Origin: Mercurialis annua
Taxonomy: Eukaryota; Streptophyta; Magnoliopsida; Malpighiales; Euphorbiaceae
Assembly (NCBI RefSeq): GCF_937616625.2
Contig: NC_065575.1
Span: 34,285,001 to 34,349,000 of the forward strand
Direction: 5' to 3'
Length of the DNA stretch: 64,000 nt
Positions 1-12,138 of the stretch are shown here, in pieces. The notes under the pieces are model-generated. The model was not told where the DNA came from and made no database searches. It saw only the letters and a list, made by a program, of their open reading frames with translations. Made by a program: the position numbers and the translations under genes. The stretch's first letter is position 1; each line of letters begins with the position of its first letter.

Positions 1-2066
1 ATGGTTGTATCGCTTAAAATCGACGCAAACGCTAAGTGTTACGTAACTAGTTTCGAGCGTAACATAAAAACTGTTTTGAATTAAACTTTGAACTAAGATT
101 TTAATGTGTTTAAGTTGGTGATAATGACATAATTAGAGGCTGTATTAATTGGTGTATTATTGAATATATAGGCTGTTTTAATCGACCGAAACGTTAAAGA
201 GATAACTTGAAAAAAACGATGTTGCTGGAATTTTTGCGCTGCGAAACAGCCATATTGCGAGGGCAATATCTCAAGCTATATAGCTCCAAATTAAGTTCTG
301 TTTGTTGGTACGGAAACTTAAGGATGCTGTCTATAAATGTCTAAGTTTAAGTTTCTGCTAGTTTGGCCTATAAATGGCTCAAATAATTTAGAACATTATG
401 TTGCGTATAGCAGCTCTGAAATTTGGACAGCCCCAAGCTATTAACTTCAGAACCAAATTCCGACACCTTCGGGTGCTAATCTCAGTCCGAGACCTAAACA
501 AAAGTTGTAGGCGACGTTCTGAACATTAAGAATGTCAATTTTGTTTAGGAGTTGGATTGTTTTAAGTAAACGGTTTCAATAGCCGAAGTTGGCTAGAAAC
601 CTAGTTTTGGATTAATTAATTATAGTTAGTTTGTAATTAATTCGAGTTACTATCGAATTTGTGTAGACTTGACGAGGCGACTACCAATGGAACCCGGAAC
701 TTACAAAACGCGATATTGCTTAGCTGTTATCGAAGGATATGGATAGCCAGCGGTGAGTATATTTTACTCACTCTTATTATCGTATTAAAAACTATTTTAT
801 ATATATACTATATATATTATTATTACTAAATGCATCGCATAAATTGTATAGTTTGACTTGATTGAATTGTTCTTGTTGGTTTGGATAATATTTGAATTGT
901 TGTTTATAGGTTGACTTGTTTGATATATGAATTGTATTACTTTGCTTATGATTTTCCAATGTGAGTTTGTATATGATCCGAAGAAACGAGCTACCTATTG
1001 GGCGTCAATAGGCCGTGTGATCACCGGTGTTTATGAAAGTCTAGATATTCGTACATAGATACGATATGAGCTCATTAAATGTTGATCATATTTATAATTA
1101 TGAAATAGAATATGTTTGGGTATCGGAAAGGAGGATTATAATTGTGGCAGATACGAGGTAACTCGGTCGAACTATCTCGGGACCCGTATTTGGTGGGTAA
1201 CTCGGTCGAACTATCTCGGGACCCACAACTTGGGATTAAGTAGTGGCATGATGTAACTCGGTTGAACTATCTCGGGACTATGCCACGTGGTAGCGGGTAA
1301 CTCGGTCGAACTATCTCGGGACCCGGCCACTCGGACGATATGATTCGAATATGATACGGATTAGGAGAGTTAAGGAGTTTAAGATTAAGGTTTCGATCGG
1401 ATCAAATACTTGTCTTAAGTGAATTGTTTGCAATCGCTGTGATTGTATATGTTAGAATTGTTTGAAAATGTGATTGTATATATATATATTTTAAAAAAAA
1501 TGTTCTAAATGCGATGCTTATTTTGATAATATGGTAAGTAAAGTATAACTCACTCAGCTTAATAGCTGACCCCCAAATAGTGTGTTTTTCAGGTACCTAG
1601 ATTCTAGACGTGGCTAGAAGTCCGTCTCTGACCAGAAGTCAATGTTCCAATAAACAGTTCCGACTTCCATGTCTGCTGCAGTAGTATAATGTCTGACTAG
1701 TGTCATGGCCTAGTAGAACAGTAAAAATTGTATGTTGTTTATAGTTGCTGTCTGTTGTGCATATTTTGGTTTGGCTACAATAGTTATGTTTTGTACCACG
1801 GAGGTAGATTCTCGTGATGTAACTTTGACACTAGTAGTTTATGCCGGGCTAGTACGTATATGATACGGAAATGATAAGTCCGAGCAAGTTGTATGATTTT
1901 TACCAGTGTATAAATGTGTTTTTGTTTAAATGCTTCCGTTTGTAAGGTCGGGTTTTATATGAAAATTGCGAAAAAGTTTTAGTGAATTTCAGGCTTGCTA
2001 CGGGATTCGGAACTACAATTCCCATTCCCTAGCGCTGGTCGCGGCCCTCAATTTTGGGTCGTGACA
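1..2066 (+). mobile_element. Ty3/gypsy LTR (chromovirus-like), left end outside or near window start
   Basis: The block ends in GGGTCGTGACA at 2066. Four bases later comes TGGTATCAGAGC, the usual plant retroelement primer-binding site complementary to the 3' end of initiator tRNA-Met. That fixes the right boundary and the plus orientation. Two internal segments recur in the LTR-like blocks at 30.9-31.4 kb and 32.4-33.4 kb: one near 973-1032 (CTACCTATTGGGCG then GTGTGATCACCGGTGTT) and one near 1544-1595 (AACTCACTCA then GACCCCC). A further match is the terminal stretch 1995-2066 (GCTACGGGATTCGGAAC then CCCATTCCCTAGCGCTGG). The left boundary is not visible. No coding potential is seen. Assignment to a Tekay/Del-like chromovirus rests on LTR style and primer site, so it is only probable. 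Confidence 0.75.
1151..1325. repeat. Four hairpin units with a conserved loop and variable arms inside the LTR
   Basis: The core ACTCGGTCGAACTATCTCGG occurs four times (one copy has a T for C change), 42-52 bp apart. Each copy is bracketed by its own complementary arms: ATACGAGGT/ACCCGTAT (1151-1189), GTGGGT/ACCCAC (1193-1226), GTGGCAT/ATGCCAC (1243-1286) and CGGGT/ACCCG (1294-1325). Arms differ from unit to unit but remain paired within each unit. See Part 2. Confidence 0.85.
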
Positions 2067-2070
2067 AAGG

Positions 2071-2082
2071 TGGTATCAGAGC
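2071..2082 (+). other. Primer-binding site, initiator tRNA-Met type
   Basis: TGGTATCAGAGC lies four bases after the LTR end CGTGACA. This is the standard minus-strand primer site of many plant LTR retrotransposons, and it sets the element's orientation. Confidence 0.85.
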
Positions 2083-3865
2083 AGTTGGTCCAGTTACCAC
2101 TGCCAGTCTATGAAAAGTGTCTGTTTGACCCTATGTACCTAGGAACTACTGCAGCGTATAGAGTCGAGCCTTATTGATTATATGTGTCTAATTGAATTTG
2201 CTTGATGTTATAGGCTGTCTAATGCCGAGTTGAACGCGTGTGTGTGAGAGTGCTTAAGTGTTTAAGTTAATGTGATATGCTTAGATAGTTAGTCAAGCTT
2301 TAAGTTAGATAGTGCATATCATATATTAAATTATTGGATATTGTCGAAAAGTGGTTTGGACAGTATCACATGATTAAGTATTGTTCTTGTTCACCATATC
2401 TGAGCAAAATGGAGCTCAGCTACATGTTGTATCAGAAGAGGAGGAAGCGCCTCCTATTTATCAAATGGATTTCATGTAGATACTGACAGACTATCGGAGA
2501 TACGTCAGAATGAGTGCATATCAGATATTCAAACTCGAGGTGGGACCATTGTCCCGGAGATGGAAATTGGTGAGGAAAGTCAGGAAGACCTATCCGAAGA
2601 GGAAGCATCGAAGAGGTGAACCATCAGTACATTAGGGGTTTAGGACCCAACTTTGTTGAGTAATACAATAATGCACCTAAGCATTTTGGAATGTTATTCG
2701 CTAAAGCTCGTCAGATAGCCAGCGATCATGAGTGGAATGACGATTCCATTCCACCTCTTTTCTTTTGACGTGAGAGACCGACATTCTCTTTTTGTAGGAG
2801 TACTGCTCCTAGTATTTGGCATTACCCTGCAATTATGCATAGAGGTAGAGGCAGTGCTAGACGGGCTAGAGGACGCGAATGAGGCATTGCTACCCGAGAA
2901 GGGTGAGTCCAGTGAGACGCCCTCAAGTACGAAATGCTTTCTATGCTTATATGCCAAATATGTTTATGTGATTGAAATGTTTGTATTGTTTTGTTTATTT
3001 TGTGATCGATTGATATACATACATTGATATAATTGTGCATTGTTAGGATAATGCCTATAAAGATAGATTGAGAAACCCGCGCATATAGGCTTTATCCTAA
3101 ACATAGTTACTTATATGATACTTGAAATTAAGAATGCATAAAATACATAAGATAAATAATATATATAGCGTGAAACGTAATTCCTTATATTACGTTTCCA
3201 GTACCATAAGGATGGTAAACGATATTAAAGAAAGTATGCTATGAAAAATTGACACGTGAGCCTAAGGGCTCCATGAGATAAGATTATGATCGAGGTGGTG
3301 AAATATACAGATTGGTGAGTATCGAAGACGGGGAAATTAAATATTTGTTTAGCAATGCTAGAAGAGGATGGCATTGACTATTAAACACCTAGATGAGTGT
3401 TAAAGGATGACGAAAATTCCAATACCAAAAAATCATAATAAACCCCAATAAATTATAATGAAAACCCATTAATGTCGCAAGGTGTGTAATCTGAAGGGAC
3501 TTACGATTGTTTTCAAGGAAAGAAAATTTTGTGGTTTAATGGTACAATTATGCTCAGTCATCATATATGGCATGTCATAATCACGTTAGTAATACATACG
3601 AGTATACATATATCTATTTTCTATATAAAATACATTTTTCAAAATATAGATCATGCATCATACTCGTGTTAAAATTTCTAAAACGTGATTTTATCGAGCA
3701 ACTCTTTAGTGATGAGAGGTGTCATCACTCTGAGCTACAATTGTACCAATGTTTTCAAATGATTTAAAGTAAAAGAATTTGAATCGAAAGAAGAGTTTGA
3801 AAGACTGGTCGACCAGCAATGTTTGAAATGTATTTGTTTTGTAAGAAACTCAGATGTAAAGCCCT
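2083..3865 (+). mobile_element. Presumed internal region of the first gypsy element, non-coding
   Basis: The stretch follows the primer site directly, so it should be the start of an element interior. No gag, protease or reverse transcriptase motif can be read in any frame; the longest open frames are about 100 codons without family resemblance. It may be a large non-autonomous derivative or simply decayed. The right boundary is set only by the start of sequence resembling 25.2-26.3 kb. Confidence 0.4.
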
Positions 3866-4874
3866 GCGACAATGATAATAAAAAATTCTTGATAAACAAG
3901 AATGAGCATATATGATAAAATGCACCCTAATATAAAAATGAAGCCCTAATTAATTAACCTTTAACCTAGGATTAGGAGATCAATCTATCCTAGACATTAA
4001 GCATACAAATCACTACAAACCTTGAACCCAACTCAAACCCTAGTCAACTTAATCACAATCAAACTTCATTAACAACCCCTAAACAAGGGGGTTTAGCTAC
4101 TAATCACAAACATGCTAACAATAACTAATAAGTAAGAAATAGGAATAAACATAGTGTAGAGATTAATTACCTTGTAATAATTGAAGACCCAAAGCATAAA
4201 AGAGATAATGAAGAACAATAATAAAGGAACCAATAATCTTCTATTAATAATAATAATCTTTAATCCATGACAAAAGTTCAAAATATAACTAAGAACAAGT
4301 GTAATTCAAAAAGCTGAGAATAGTAAAGTGAAAATGGGGGCTACAAATCTAAAAATGAGTGCATAACCCTAAAATGGGAAAGAGGGGATCCTTTTATAGT
4401 TCAAGGACAAAAAGGGAATAAAAATACACTATATGACAAGTCTAAATGAGGTAGCCAATCAAAATAGACCACTGATTTGTCCATATATCCCTTTTTAGCT
4501 TCAAATCACGTATCTTCATTAATGAGCTGTTTCTATCGAAATGAAGTGGTTTCTATAGAAACAGGCTTAGGTGAAAAGCTCACTGGATGCATTTCTGACA
4601 TGGTTTCTATCGAAACCAATATGTCTCGATCGAGACAGGCGTTTCTGGGGAGGTTTCTGAGGAGGTTTCGATAGAAACAAGCTCTGACTTAATCACTTCT
4701 GCTTCTTCTAGTCTTGATTGCTCCAATTACGCTCCAAATTGCCCGATTTTCGCCAATATGCACCTGAAACACTTCGACATGAAAATGAGCAATAAAACAC
4801 CTTTAATGGACACTAATCATGGCATAATTACATCAAAATAGACTCACATAATAGGTGTAATTCTACACCTATCA
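3866..4874 (-). mobile_element. LTR-like block, minus strand, with terminal palindrome (copy 1)
   Basis: Several stretches resemble 25270-26352, for example the CCCCTAAACAAGGGGG / CCCCCAAACAAAGGGG stretch near 4076 and 25460, and ATTACCTTGTA / ATTACCTTTGTAG further on. Read on the minus strand the block begins TGATAGGTGTA at 4874 and opens with a 9-bp palindrome (4851-4872), as the second copy does at 26352. TG at the start and a repeated terminus suggest an LTR, but no primer site or polypurine tract was seen beside it. The left boundary is approximate. No coding sequence. Confidence 0.5.
4529..4678. repeat. Cluster of five short palindromes
   Basis: Perfect palindromes are GTTTCTATAGAAAC (4549-4562) and TGTCTCGATCGAGACA (4622-4637). 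Near-perfect units are TGGTTTCTATCGAAACCA (4601-4618), GTTTCGATAGAAAC (4665-4678) and GTTTCTATCGAAAT (4529-4542). Surrounding sequence has no such symmetry. Confidence 0.8.
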
Positions 4875-6633
4875 GCAGGTCTAAAAACCAGGCATAGGTT
4901 AAAACCAATTCAACCCTTAACTCTAAGAATAATAGACACCACATAGGACTCATATCTCAAACCATAACCAAGGTATAGCCAAAGCATAATATCCATACAC
5001 ATACTTTTCATAGCCAAAGTAATACCAAAGTCAAACAATAAGTTAAACCTAGTTGAGTTCTCTTTTAAGAACATAATCCTGAAGCTTACATAACTTAGCT
5101 CAAAACTTTAAAACCAAGTAAAATCCCAAAGTAGTGAGTTAGCCGAGTTACCACTTTTCAAGCTCAACATCACATGTCGGGCGATCCAAGTCTAACCCGA
5201 CCTAAAGATATATAAAAGTAAAATCAATTTTTAAATCCGGAAAACTTTTAAACAAAATCTTTAGCCACTTGAAAATAAAGAACTCAACAAAGCCTAACAA
5301 TCCAACAAACCACTATATAACATGCTTAAAACATTTTACCAACACTTGGAAAAATCACCCAATGTAAACACAAGTGTGTTAAACCACTTTAATAGAACCA
5401 AATGAAGGCTTAATACATATATTAACCCATGAATTCAAATCTGAGTATAAACAACCAATCATCAATTGATTATGGAAAAACATAGCATAACTTATATACA
5501 ACATTCTAAATGGATTGCCAACCAAACTTATACAATATCAACATGTTTAATCCACAAAAAAAGTCCTATAACATATATAGGCAGCCCCTGTTATACCTCA
5601 ACTCAGAACGGAACCAAACACTTCATACATAAGCATATTAAGCCCAAAAAAACCATCAATTGATTACCAAACAAATGAATAACCAAAGCACTAATTCAAA
5701 AGTGTCAAAACAGCCCAAGGCCATACATTTACAACCATAAAAACTTGTCAAAAACAGCGAGGAATCATGGCATAACATATAAATCAATATAACACTTAAA
5801 TCAAATCAACTATTCCAAGCACCCACGGTATAAACACATGCTAATCCAATCCTTAAACATACATATTCAGATTTAAAAAAAAAAGCTAAAATAGAAAATG
5901 AACACCATAACATCCAATGTATAAATTTATCATTACAACATACAAATCTCTACTCAATACACAAGAAAAAATGGATTACATACCTCTTAAAAGCAAAACA
6001 ATGTATTTAGGAATTGAATGGTTCACAAGCCTACAAATGTGATATATAAAGAGCTAGCGAATCAAGAACCATACAAAACAACAACCAATTGATTAAACCA
6101 TATGTGAGGAATGGAATTTGAGGAAGGCCAAAAACACTTACCAAGGATCAAAATATAAGAGAGATGAGTGAGGAATGGAGTTTGAGGAAGGTCTCAGCCG
6201 TTTTAGGGTTTTAGAAATGTTTGGAAATGATTTTAAATCGGATAAAAGGGGTATTTAAAGCAAAAACCCGAGCTGTTGATGGAGTGGTCCGGCCGAACAA
6301 TGGTTTGGTCCAGTCGGACCCCTTCAATAAAAAGAGTAGTCCGGCCGGATCAAATATTGGTCAGGCCAGACCTGAAGAACAGGGCTGATCAGCCCTCAAA
6401 ATAAAAGAAGGTCCAGTCAGACCACACTTGGTCCGGCCGGACCTCATTCAAAAACTACGAAAGGTCCGACATCCTTCGCCTGAAACACCAAAACGTCGAG
6501 TTACAAATCCAAACAACCACTCAAGCACATAACACACATACCAAAGCTTACTAAACATAAAAGCTTGGTGAAACCAAACTAACGAACTCGGAAAGTTCAT
6601 CAGAACTAACCGGTAAAACCACGGGGTATTACA
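4875..6633 (-). mobile_element. Ty3/gypsy LTR-like block, minus strand
   Basis: On the minus strand the block starts at 6633 with TGTAATACCCCGTGGTTTTA, a start typical of plant chromovirus LTRs. The decayed copia that follows begins abruptly at 6634, as if cut by this insertion. No convincing ORF is present. The other end is uncertain; 4875 is simply where the neighbouring LTR-like block ends. A palindrome cluster lies at 6286-6443. Confidence 0.5.
6286..6443. repeat. Cluster of seven GC-rich palindromes
   Basis: Units: GGTCCGGCCGAAC (6286), GGTCCAGTCGGACC (6307), GTCCGGCCGGATC (6339), GGTCAGGCCAGACC (6359), GGGCTGATCAGCCC (6382-6395, perfect), GGTCCAGTCAGACC (6410) and GGTCCGGCCGGACC (6430-6443, perfect). 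They sit in otherwise AT-rich LTR sequence. Confidence 0.85.
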
Positions 6634-6679
6634 GTCGAGGGTTAGATTACGGGAGCATTGATGATCAAGGGGTCTTGCA

Positions 6680-7570
6680 ATGATGGCATACATAATCTCA
6701 TTTTTTTCGAAAAGCAGCAACCTTAGTTTTCAAGCTAATGTAGGAGAGCATGTTAGTCGTGATGTTTGGCATCGCCGGTTGGGTCATCCGCCAACTGTTC
6801 TAAGTTTATTTGGTATTAATCAATTTTGTTCACCATGTTCTCATACCAAATTGATTGACTTACAAAGTTGTAATTCATGGTTATTGTATAACAGTCAGCG
6901 GTTACCATTTAATACATCCTCTTTGCCCTCTATCTTGCTTTACACTATATTTATGGGGATTTTTGGGGTCCCACTAAGGATGCCTATTTCCAAGGAAATA
7001 AATACTACCTGATTTTAGTATATCACTTTACCAAATTTTCTTGGTTGTATCATCTACAACTAAACTCTCAAGTGGCTAATGTTTTTAAACAATTTTGTAA
7101 TCTTATTGAGAAATAATTTAACTACTCAATTCAAAAAATTTACACAGATAATAGTGGTGAATTCATTGCTTTGGCGCAACTATCTCAATACAAGTGGTAT
7201 TTTCTAGCTCATAACAGCACCTCAAACCCTTTAACAAAATGGCACATTATAACGAACATGCTACCTACTATTGCTCTTCATGGAATTTCTCTTTTTTTCA
7301 GCACTATATGGTCAAGATCTTAATTACTTGAAGCTTTAAACCTTCGGTTGCTTATGCTATCCTTGGCTGCGTCCATACACACATGATAAACTTCAAGAAC
7401 CTTCACTACAATGTTGCTTTGTAGGCTACTCTCTCCTTTCAAAGTGCATATAAATGTTTTGATCCAAAATCAAAGAAGGTATATATCTCTCGTCATGTCC
7501 GATTTAATGAGCACATATTTTCATTTTATGCGCACGATCAGTCCTCACTTTCCCTTGAGCAATCTGTTAT
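6680..7570 (+). pseudogene. Copia GAG-pre-integrase/integrase remnant
   Basis: An open stretch at 6680-7012 contains DVWHRRLGHPPTVLSLFGIN followed by CSPC, matching the H-x-H and C-x2-C zinc-binding arrangement before copia integrases. After a stop, further frames read as eroded integrase core (for example the part near 7140 resembling IYTDNSGEF). Several stop codons make it non-functional. It lies directly upstream of the reverse transcriptase remnant in the same element. Confidence 0.7.
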
Positions 7571-7837
7571 GTGCAAGCCGGCAGTGGACTTTCCCATGCC
7601 CTTTGTCGTATCTCATCTACCTACTCAGCAAGAAGCACCAATAAGATATGATCCACTTACTACTGAATTTCATCTAGTGCTTTTTGCAACGTCTTTGCAG
7701 TTTTCTTATGCTTCTGCCTCAGACTTAGATCTTGTGCGTACTCATGTCATGACCACTCTAGCCATGAATAATATTAATAAACTAAAACGGTTTTATACAG
7801 CAACAAAGCACCATTTCGTTACGGATTCAGAGCCAAC

Positions 7838-8674
7838 TTGTGTCTCTCAAGCTCTAAAGGATCCAAATTGGAGATAAGCAATGTCCGAAGAATTTTTAGC
7901 CCTTATAAAACATGGCACTTGGACACTAGTTCCTCCTCTGTCTCAAAAAATATTATTGGGTATAAATGGGTGTTTTGCATCAAGCGCAAACATGATGGCT
8001 TGGTCGAAAATTTTAAAGCCCATCTTGTGGCTAAAGGCTTCGCTTAAAGACCGAGAATCGACTATTCAGAGACTTTCAGTCCGGTAGTTAAACCAGCTAC
8101 TAAGATCTGTTCTCTCTATCTTTATTATGTAGAATTGCAAACTAAGATAGTTGGATGTGAGCAATGCCTTTCTATATACTAACCGAAGATGTTTATATGA
8201 CTCAACCAGTAGGATTTACTGATCATACTTGTCCCAACTTTGTATGTCATTTGCGCAAATTACTATACGACTTGAAATAAGAACCATGTGGGTGGTACAC
8301 GGCTTTTAGCGCTGCCCTTGTGAAAGTGGATTTTACTCAAGCTAAGTCTGATGCTTCTTTATTTGTGTTCTCTCAAAACTCCATCATCATATATTTCCTC
8401 ATATATGATGATCACAAGAAGTGATCTAGCCGTAGTTGATTCTATTATTCAGAATTTGGGCATCAGTTTTGCAGTTAATGATTTAGGTCCTCTAAGTTAT
8501 TTTCTCGGAATTGAAGTCAACAAATGCAAAGAGGGTCTTCTTTTGTCACAACAACGGTACATTCTGGACATTTTTCATAGGCATAAAATGGATGGTTCCA
8601 AACCAATAGCTACTCCAATAATAGCGAACCCACATGTACCGTCATCTTCTTCCATGGATAACACAGAATATTAA
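7838..8674 (+). pseudogene. Copia reverse transcriptase remnant
   Basis: YKWVFCIKRKHDGLVENFKA (from about 7961) is the start of the copia reverse transcriptase, normally a K/R-rich 'GCKWVYKIKxxxDGxVERYKAR' block. Later, 8351-8674 carries LGPLSYFLGIEVNKCKEGLL and a QQRYILDIF segment, the conserved end of the domain. The YVDD catalytic region near 8395 is shifted and damaged (it reads YMMITRSD), so the enzyme is dead. Frameshifts separate the pieces. Confidence 0.8.
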
Positions 8675-8699
8675 AACATAAGTGGTGCTCTATAATAAC

Positions 8700-9363
8700 T
8701 TACATTGACAAGGCCATATTTTTTTTTTTAGTAAACCGTATGGCTCAACTTGTTGGCTCTCCAGACGAGGTTAGCTAGACTACTTTTAAACGCATTTTGC
8801 GCTACCTAAAAGGAACTATCTCGTATGGCATCTTGTTATGTCAATGTTCCTCATGCACTTCGTGCTTTTTTCGATGCTAATTATGTCGGTGACCCAGCCA
8901 CAAGTACATCCACCTTTACATATGTAATCTTCCTTGGTGACTGTCCTATTTCTTGGAGTTCTCAGAAGCAAAAGGAAGTCTCTCGATCATCCACTGAATC
9001 TGCGTATCGTGCATTTACTTGTACTTCAGCTGAAGTTCGAGGGTTACAATATTTTTTTTTTGAACTTCACTATCCACTTATAGGAATACCAAGCATTTAA
9101 TGCGACAACATCAGCGCTATTCGGATCTCGCTTCATCCAATTCATCACTCTCGAACGGAATACATTTCAGTGGACTTGCTCTTCATTCGTGATATTGTTT
9201 ATAAAGTGTTCTTATCTATTTCATTTGTCAACACGCAAGATCAGCTTGTGGATATTCTCACCAAGCCCTTAGCCTATACTCGTTTTCAGATGTTACGTTC
9301 TAAAATTTATGTGGATGATGGCACGTCAATTTTGCGAGGGCGTAATAGACCAATCAAGGATTA
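8700..9363 (+). pseudogene. Copia RNase H remnant
   Basis: The frame 8825-9100 reads ISWSSQKQKEVSRSSTESAY, the highly conserved copia RNase H block. 9170-9364 then carries QLVDILTKPL, the usual C-terminal signature just before the polypurine tract. Stops between the two frames and a T-run near 8720 show decay. Confidence 0.85.
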
Positions 9364-9386
9364 GTCTTCCAATAATCAAGGAAGAA

Positions 9387-9540
9387 TGTTTTCCTAGCAT
9401 AAATCTAGCTAATCATATATATGTTTACCTTATTTAAATTATTGTGTTGTAATTAGTTTATTGCTTACCTTACTTAGAAGAGGTAGTTCCTATATAAATG
9501 TTTATGATACAAAATAAAAAAATTAAGCCTTGCTTTTTCT
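9387..9540 (+). mobile_element. Start of the decayed copia's 3' LTR
   Basis: TGTTTTCCTAGCATAAATC follows a purine-rich stretch about 25 bp after the pol reading frame ends, as expected for a copia 3' LTR. The other LTR is absent, so the right end is not determined; 9540 is an estimate. Confidence 0.4.
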
Positions 9541-10138
9541 TATAAGAACTTGGGAGGGCTATGTCCCCCTCAGGTCTTAATGTAGGCCAGCCTCTGGGAT
9601 TTATATATGTGACCAAGAAAAAGCAATAAGTCGATAATTATTTTGTAAAAAAAACATTTGTTCGGTAACTGTTTTTGTAATTTTATATAGTTTGGTACCA
9701 TTTTGTGAAAAATTAAGTGTTCAATAGCCCTTTTTAAAATATATATATATATATTTTGCAAAAATTCTCTACTTTTGCAACCACAAAAATATTAAACCCT
9801 TATTTATAACCACATAATTTAAATTAGAATTGAATAAAAATACACTTTCGAATCAATTATAGGATGTCTTCTACACACAACTTTAGTGTTTTTATCAAAT
9901 ATATAACAATCTTTAATTTTTGTCAGTTTGGCCCATCATTTATTTGATATTTGCGAAATATATCCATGACTCGTTTTGAGCTGTCGTAACGCAATATTAT
10001 TTGTCTCTATGTACAAACTCCATCCTATACCGCGTATACAACCTCGCGCCATGTTAGCTCTAATTAGATCGTGAATATAATTGATAAAGATTTAAAAGAA
10101 TGGATCAAACCAACATGATTCAACATTGTGGTATATAT
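9541..10138. other. AT-rich stretch, nothing recognised
   Basis: Contains a short TA microsatellite near 9739-9756. No gene, RNA or clear repeat boundary seen. Confidence 0.5.
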
Positions 10139-11174
10139 TACTACTAAAAAATAACATTTTAGCGAGGAAATAGTTTAGTGACAGATAGAGTCTGTCGCAA
10201 AATCTGAATCGCTAAAAAATTAGCAATGGATTAGCGACGGTAAATTAGTGACGGAAGATTAGCGATGGAAAATTGAGTCGATAAATCGTTGGATTTCTTA
10301 ATAATTTTACCGGCTATATAGCAGCAGATTCGCAATGACAAATTAGCTACAAATTATCGACGTAATTAAAAAAAATATTTTAATATTTAAATTTTAAAAT
10401 TATATGTTTTATTTAAATCGTAATAGCTATTCATATTAACTATTATTTAATATCATTTTCGTATGTTAGTTTTGAGATTTTCGTAAACTTTCCAATAGGT
10501 CACCAATCTTGAAATTGCTCCACACATGGTTTTAACTATGAAGTTCTTCTACACTTTACTCGGATTACTCGTTAATGGTTGATCAAGTTTGACGGACTCG
10601 CCTTCTGAACTCAATCTTAACAAACTCAAATTATTTTTATATATTCATGTACTTGTTATCAAAAAGAAAAAATAATTACTCCCGCACATTAAAATAATTA
10701 CTTTTTAAATAATATTTTTTAAAATATTTATTTATTTTAAATATTTTTTTTTAATTATTATATTTTTAGATAACTTTTTTAATTATTTTAAATAGTTTTT
10801 TTAATTATTTTTTAAATAATCATTTTTAGGGATGAATTATAAATTCCTTCGCTAATCAGCGAAGGATTTTACAACTATTTTTCAGTAAAAATTTTGGCAC
10901 ATTCTTTTTTTTAGATAATTGATGGGTATATTAGCTCAATCACAAAGCCGTGATTGGCAAAAAGCCTTTATAATAAAAAGGCTTTTTGGCACATTCTTTG
11001 CGCCAAATTAGCAAAAAATCTTCGCTAATTGTTATTGCCAACTTCACACCTTACTTGCTGATGGACTTTGTCGCTAATTTATCAGTAATTTAGCGACAGA
11101 CAAATCTCTCGCTACATCCGGAAATAGAACCTGTCGCTAAATTCCGCCGCTATTTCACTGTTTTCTGATAGTAT
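10139..11174. mobile_element. Decayed non-autonomous CACTA-like element
   Basis: Left end TACTACTAAAAAATAACA followed by TTTTAGCGA, and right end CACTGTTTTCTGATAGTA, resemble the ends of the well-preserved CACTA element at 47419-48490. Both ends hold many copies of a subterminal motif close to TTTAGCGACGG or its reverse complement (10160-10350 and 11020-11150). The interior is AT-rich without transposase. The terminal CAC is mutated and no TSD is certain, so boundaries are within a few bases. Confidence 0.7.
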
Positions 11175-12138
11175 TTGGTAAAAATATTAAAGTTGTGGAC
11201 ATCCATTTTTTCTTATCACATCGATCTATCTTTAATTTTTATGATTCATAACACGATTTTTTGTACAATACAGATAATTGATGAAAATATGATCAACTGA
11301 TATTGATGTCCATGTAAGAATTTATCTTATTTTTGAGTTTTAATTCAAATTATAATAAAAATAATTATTTACATGAAATTAAATTATCAAAAGTTGTTTT
11401 GAAACTATAATACATGTTATAATTCTTAATTTTATTTTTATTTAACAATTTAAGTCATTTTAAAGAAAAGAAAAGAAAAACTATTTAAGCCTTGAAATTA
11501 TTCAGGGAGTTTGACGGTTTATTTTTCGGTTTTTAATAAGACGTCTTGAACCATATGGATTTGTTTATGTACTTTAACATAGAACCATTTACAATTATAG
11601 AATGTATATATTTACTTAACAAAAAATACATTTAAATCTATGATTACCATATTATCATCAATATGACACAAATATTGCACGCTTTTAAGTGCAATTTCCG
11701 TCATTTTGGACATCTGTGTTACTACCAGTTGTTTTAATCATCGGAAATCTTAAACTCGCTGAGTTTTTAAATTATTCGGAATCACAACAAAACGAAATCC
11801 AAATATGTTGGCAACAAAAAGAAACTGGATGTGCGACAACATTTGTTGTCGGATCAACAACTGCACTAACCCTAGCAGCATGGCAATTTCCGCTGATGAG
11901 TATCACTCCTATAATGAATATAAGAATCACTATGAAACCCATAATTTTTCAGTGTAATGTTTTTCTGAGGAAAATAATGATATTTCGTTGATATTAGACT
12001 TTATCAACCAGGATATGAGGTAAAACTTACATACAAATATATAATATATATACAAAATTAACCTATAATGGGGGTATTTGATAAGATTATATACTTCATT
12101 TTGTTAGAACTTGGAGTGCGAAAAAATAGTCATTGTTA
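11175..12138. other. AT-rich intergenic stretch
   Basis: One open frame of about 100 codons (11689-11991, plus) has no recognisable family and no plausible gene structure. Nothing else supported. Confidence 0.5.

Larger units (their letters stand above)
6634..9386 (+). mobile_element. Decayed Ty1/copia retrotransposon, 5' truncated
   Basis: Fragments of copia pol occur in the expected order on the plus strand: the GAG-pre-integrase zinc region, integrase, reverse transcriptase, RNase H. They are separated by stops and frameshifts. The 5' part (LTR, gag, protease) is missing and the left edge abuts a gypsy LTR-like block at 6633. The right side reaches a purine-rich AAGGAAGAA and then TGTTTTCC at 9387, where the 3' LTR should begin. 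The element cannot be autonomous. Confidence 0.85.

Noticed and set aside
1151..1325. Regularly spaced repeat with unique spacers, CRISPR-like at first sight
   Set aside because: Only four units in a plant LTR. The 'spacers' are partly complementary arms of hairpins, and no cas genes exist in a plant nuclear genome.
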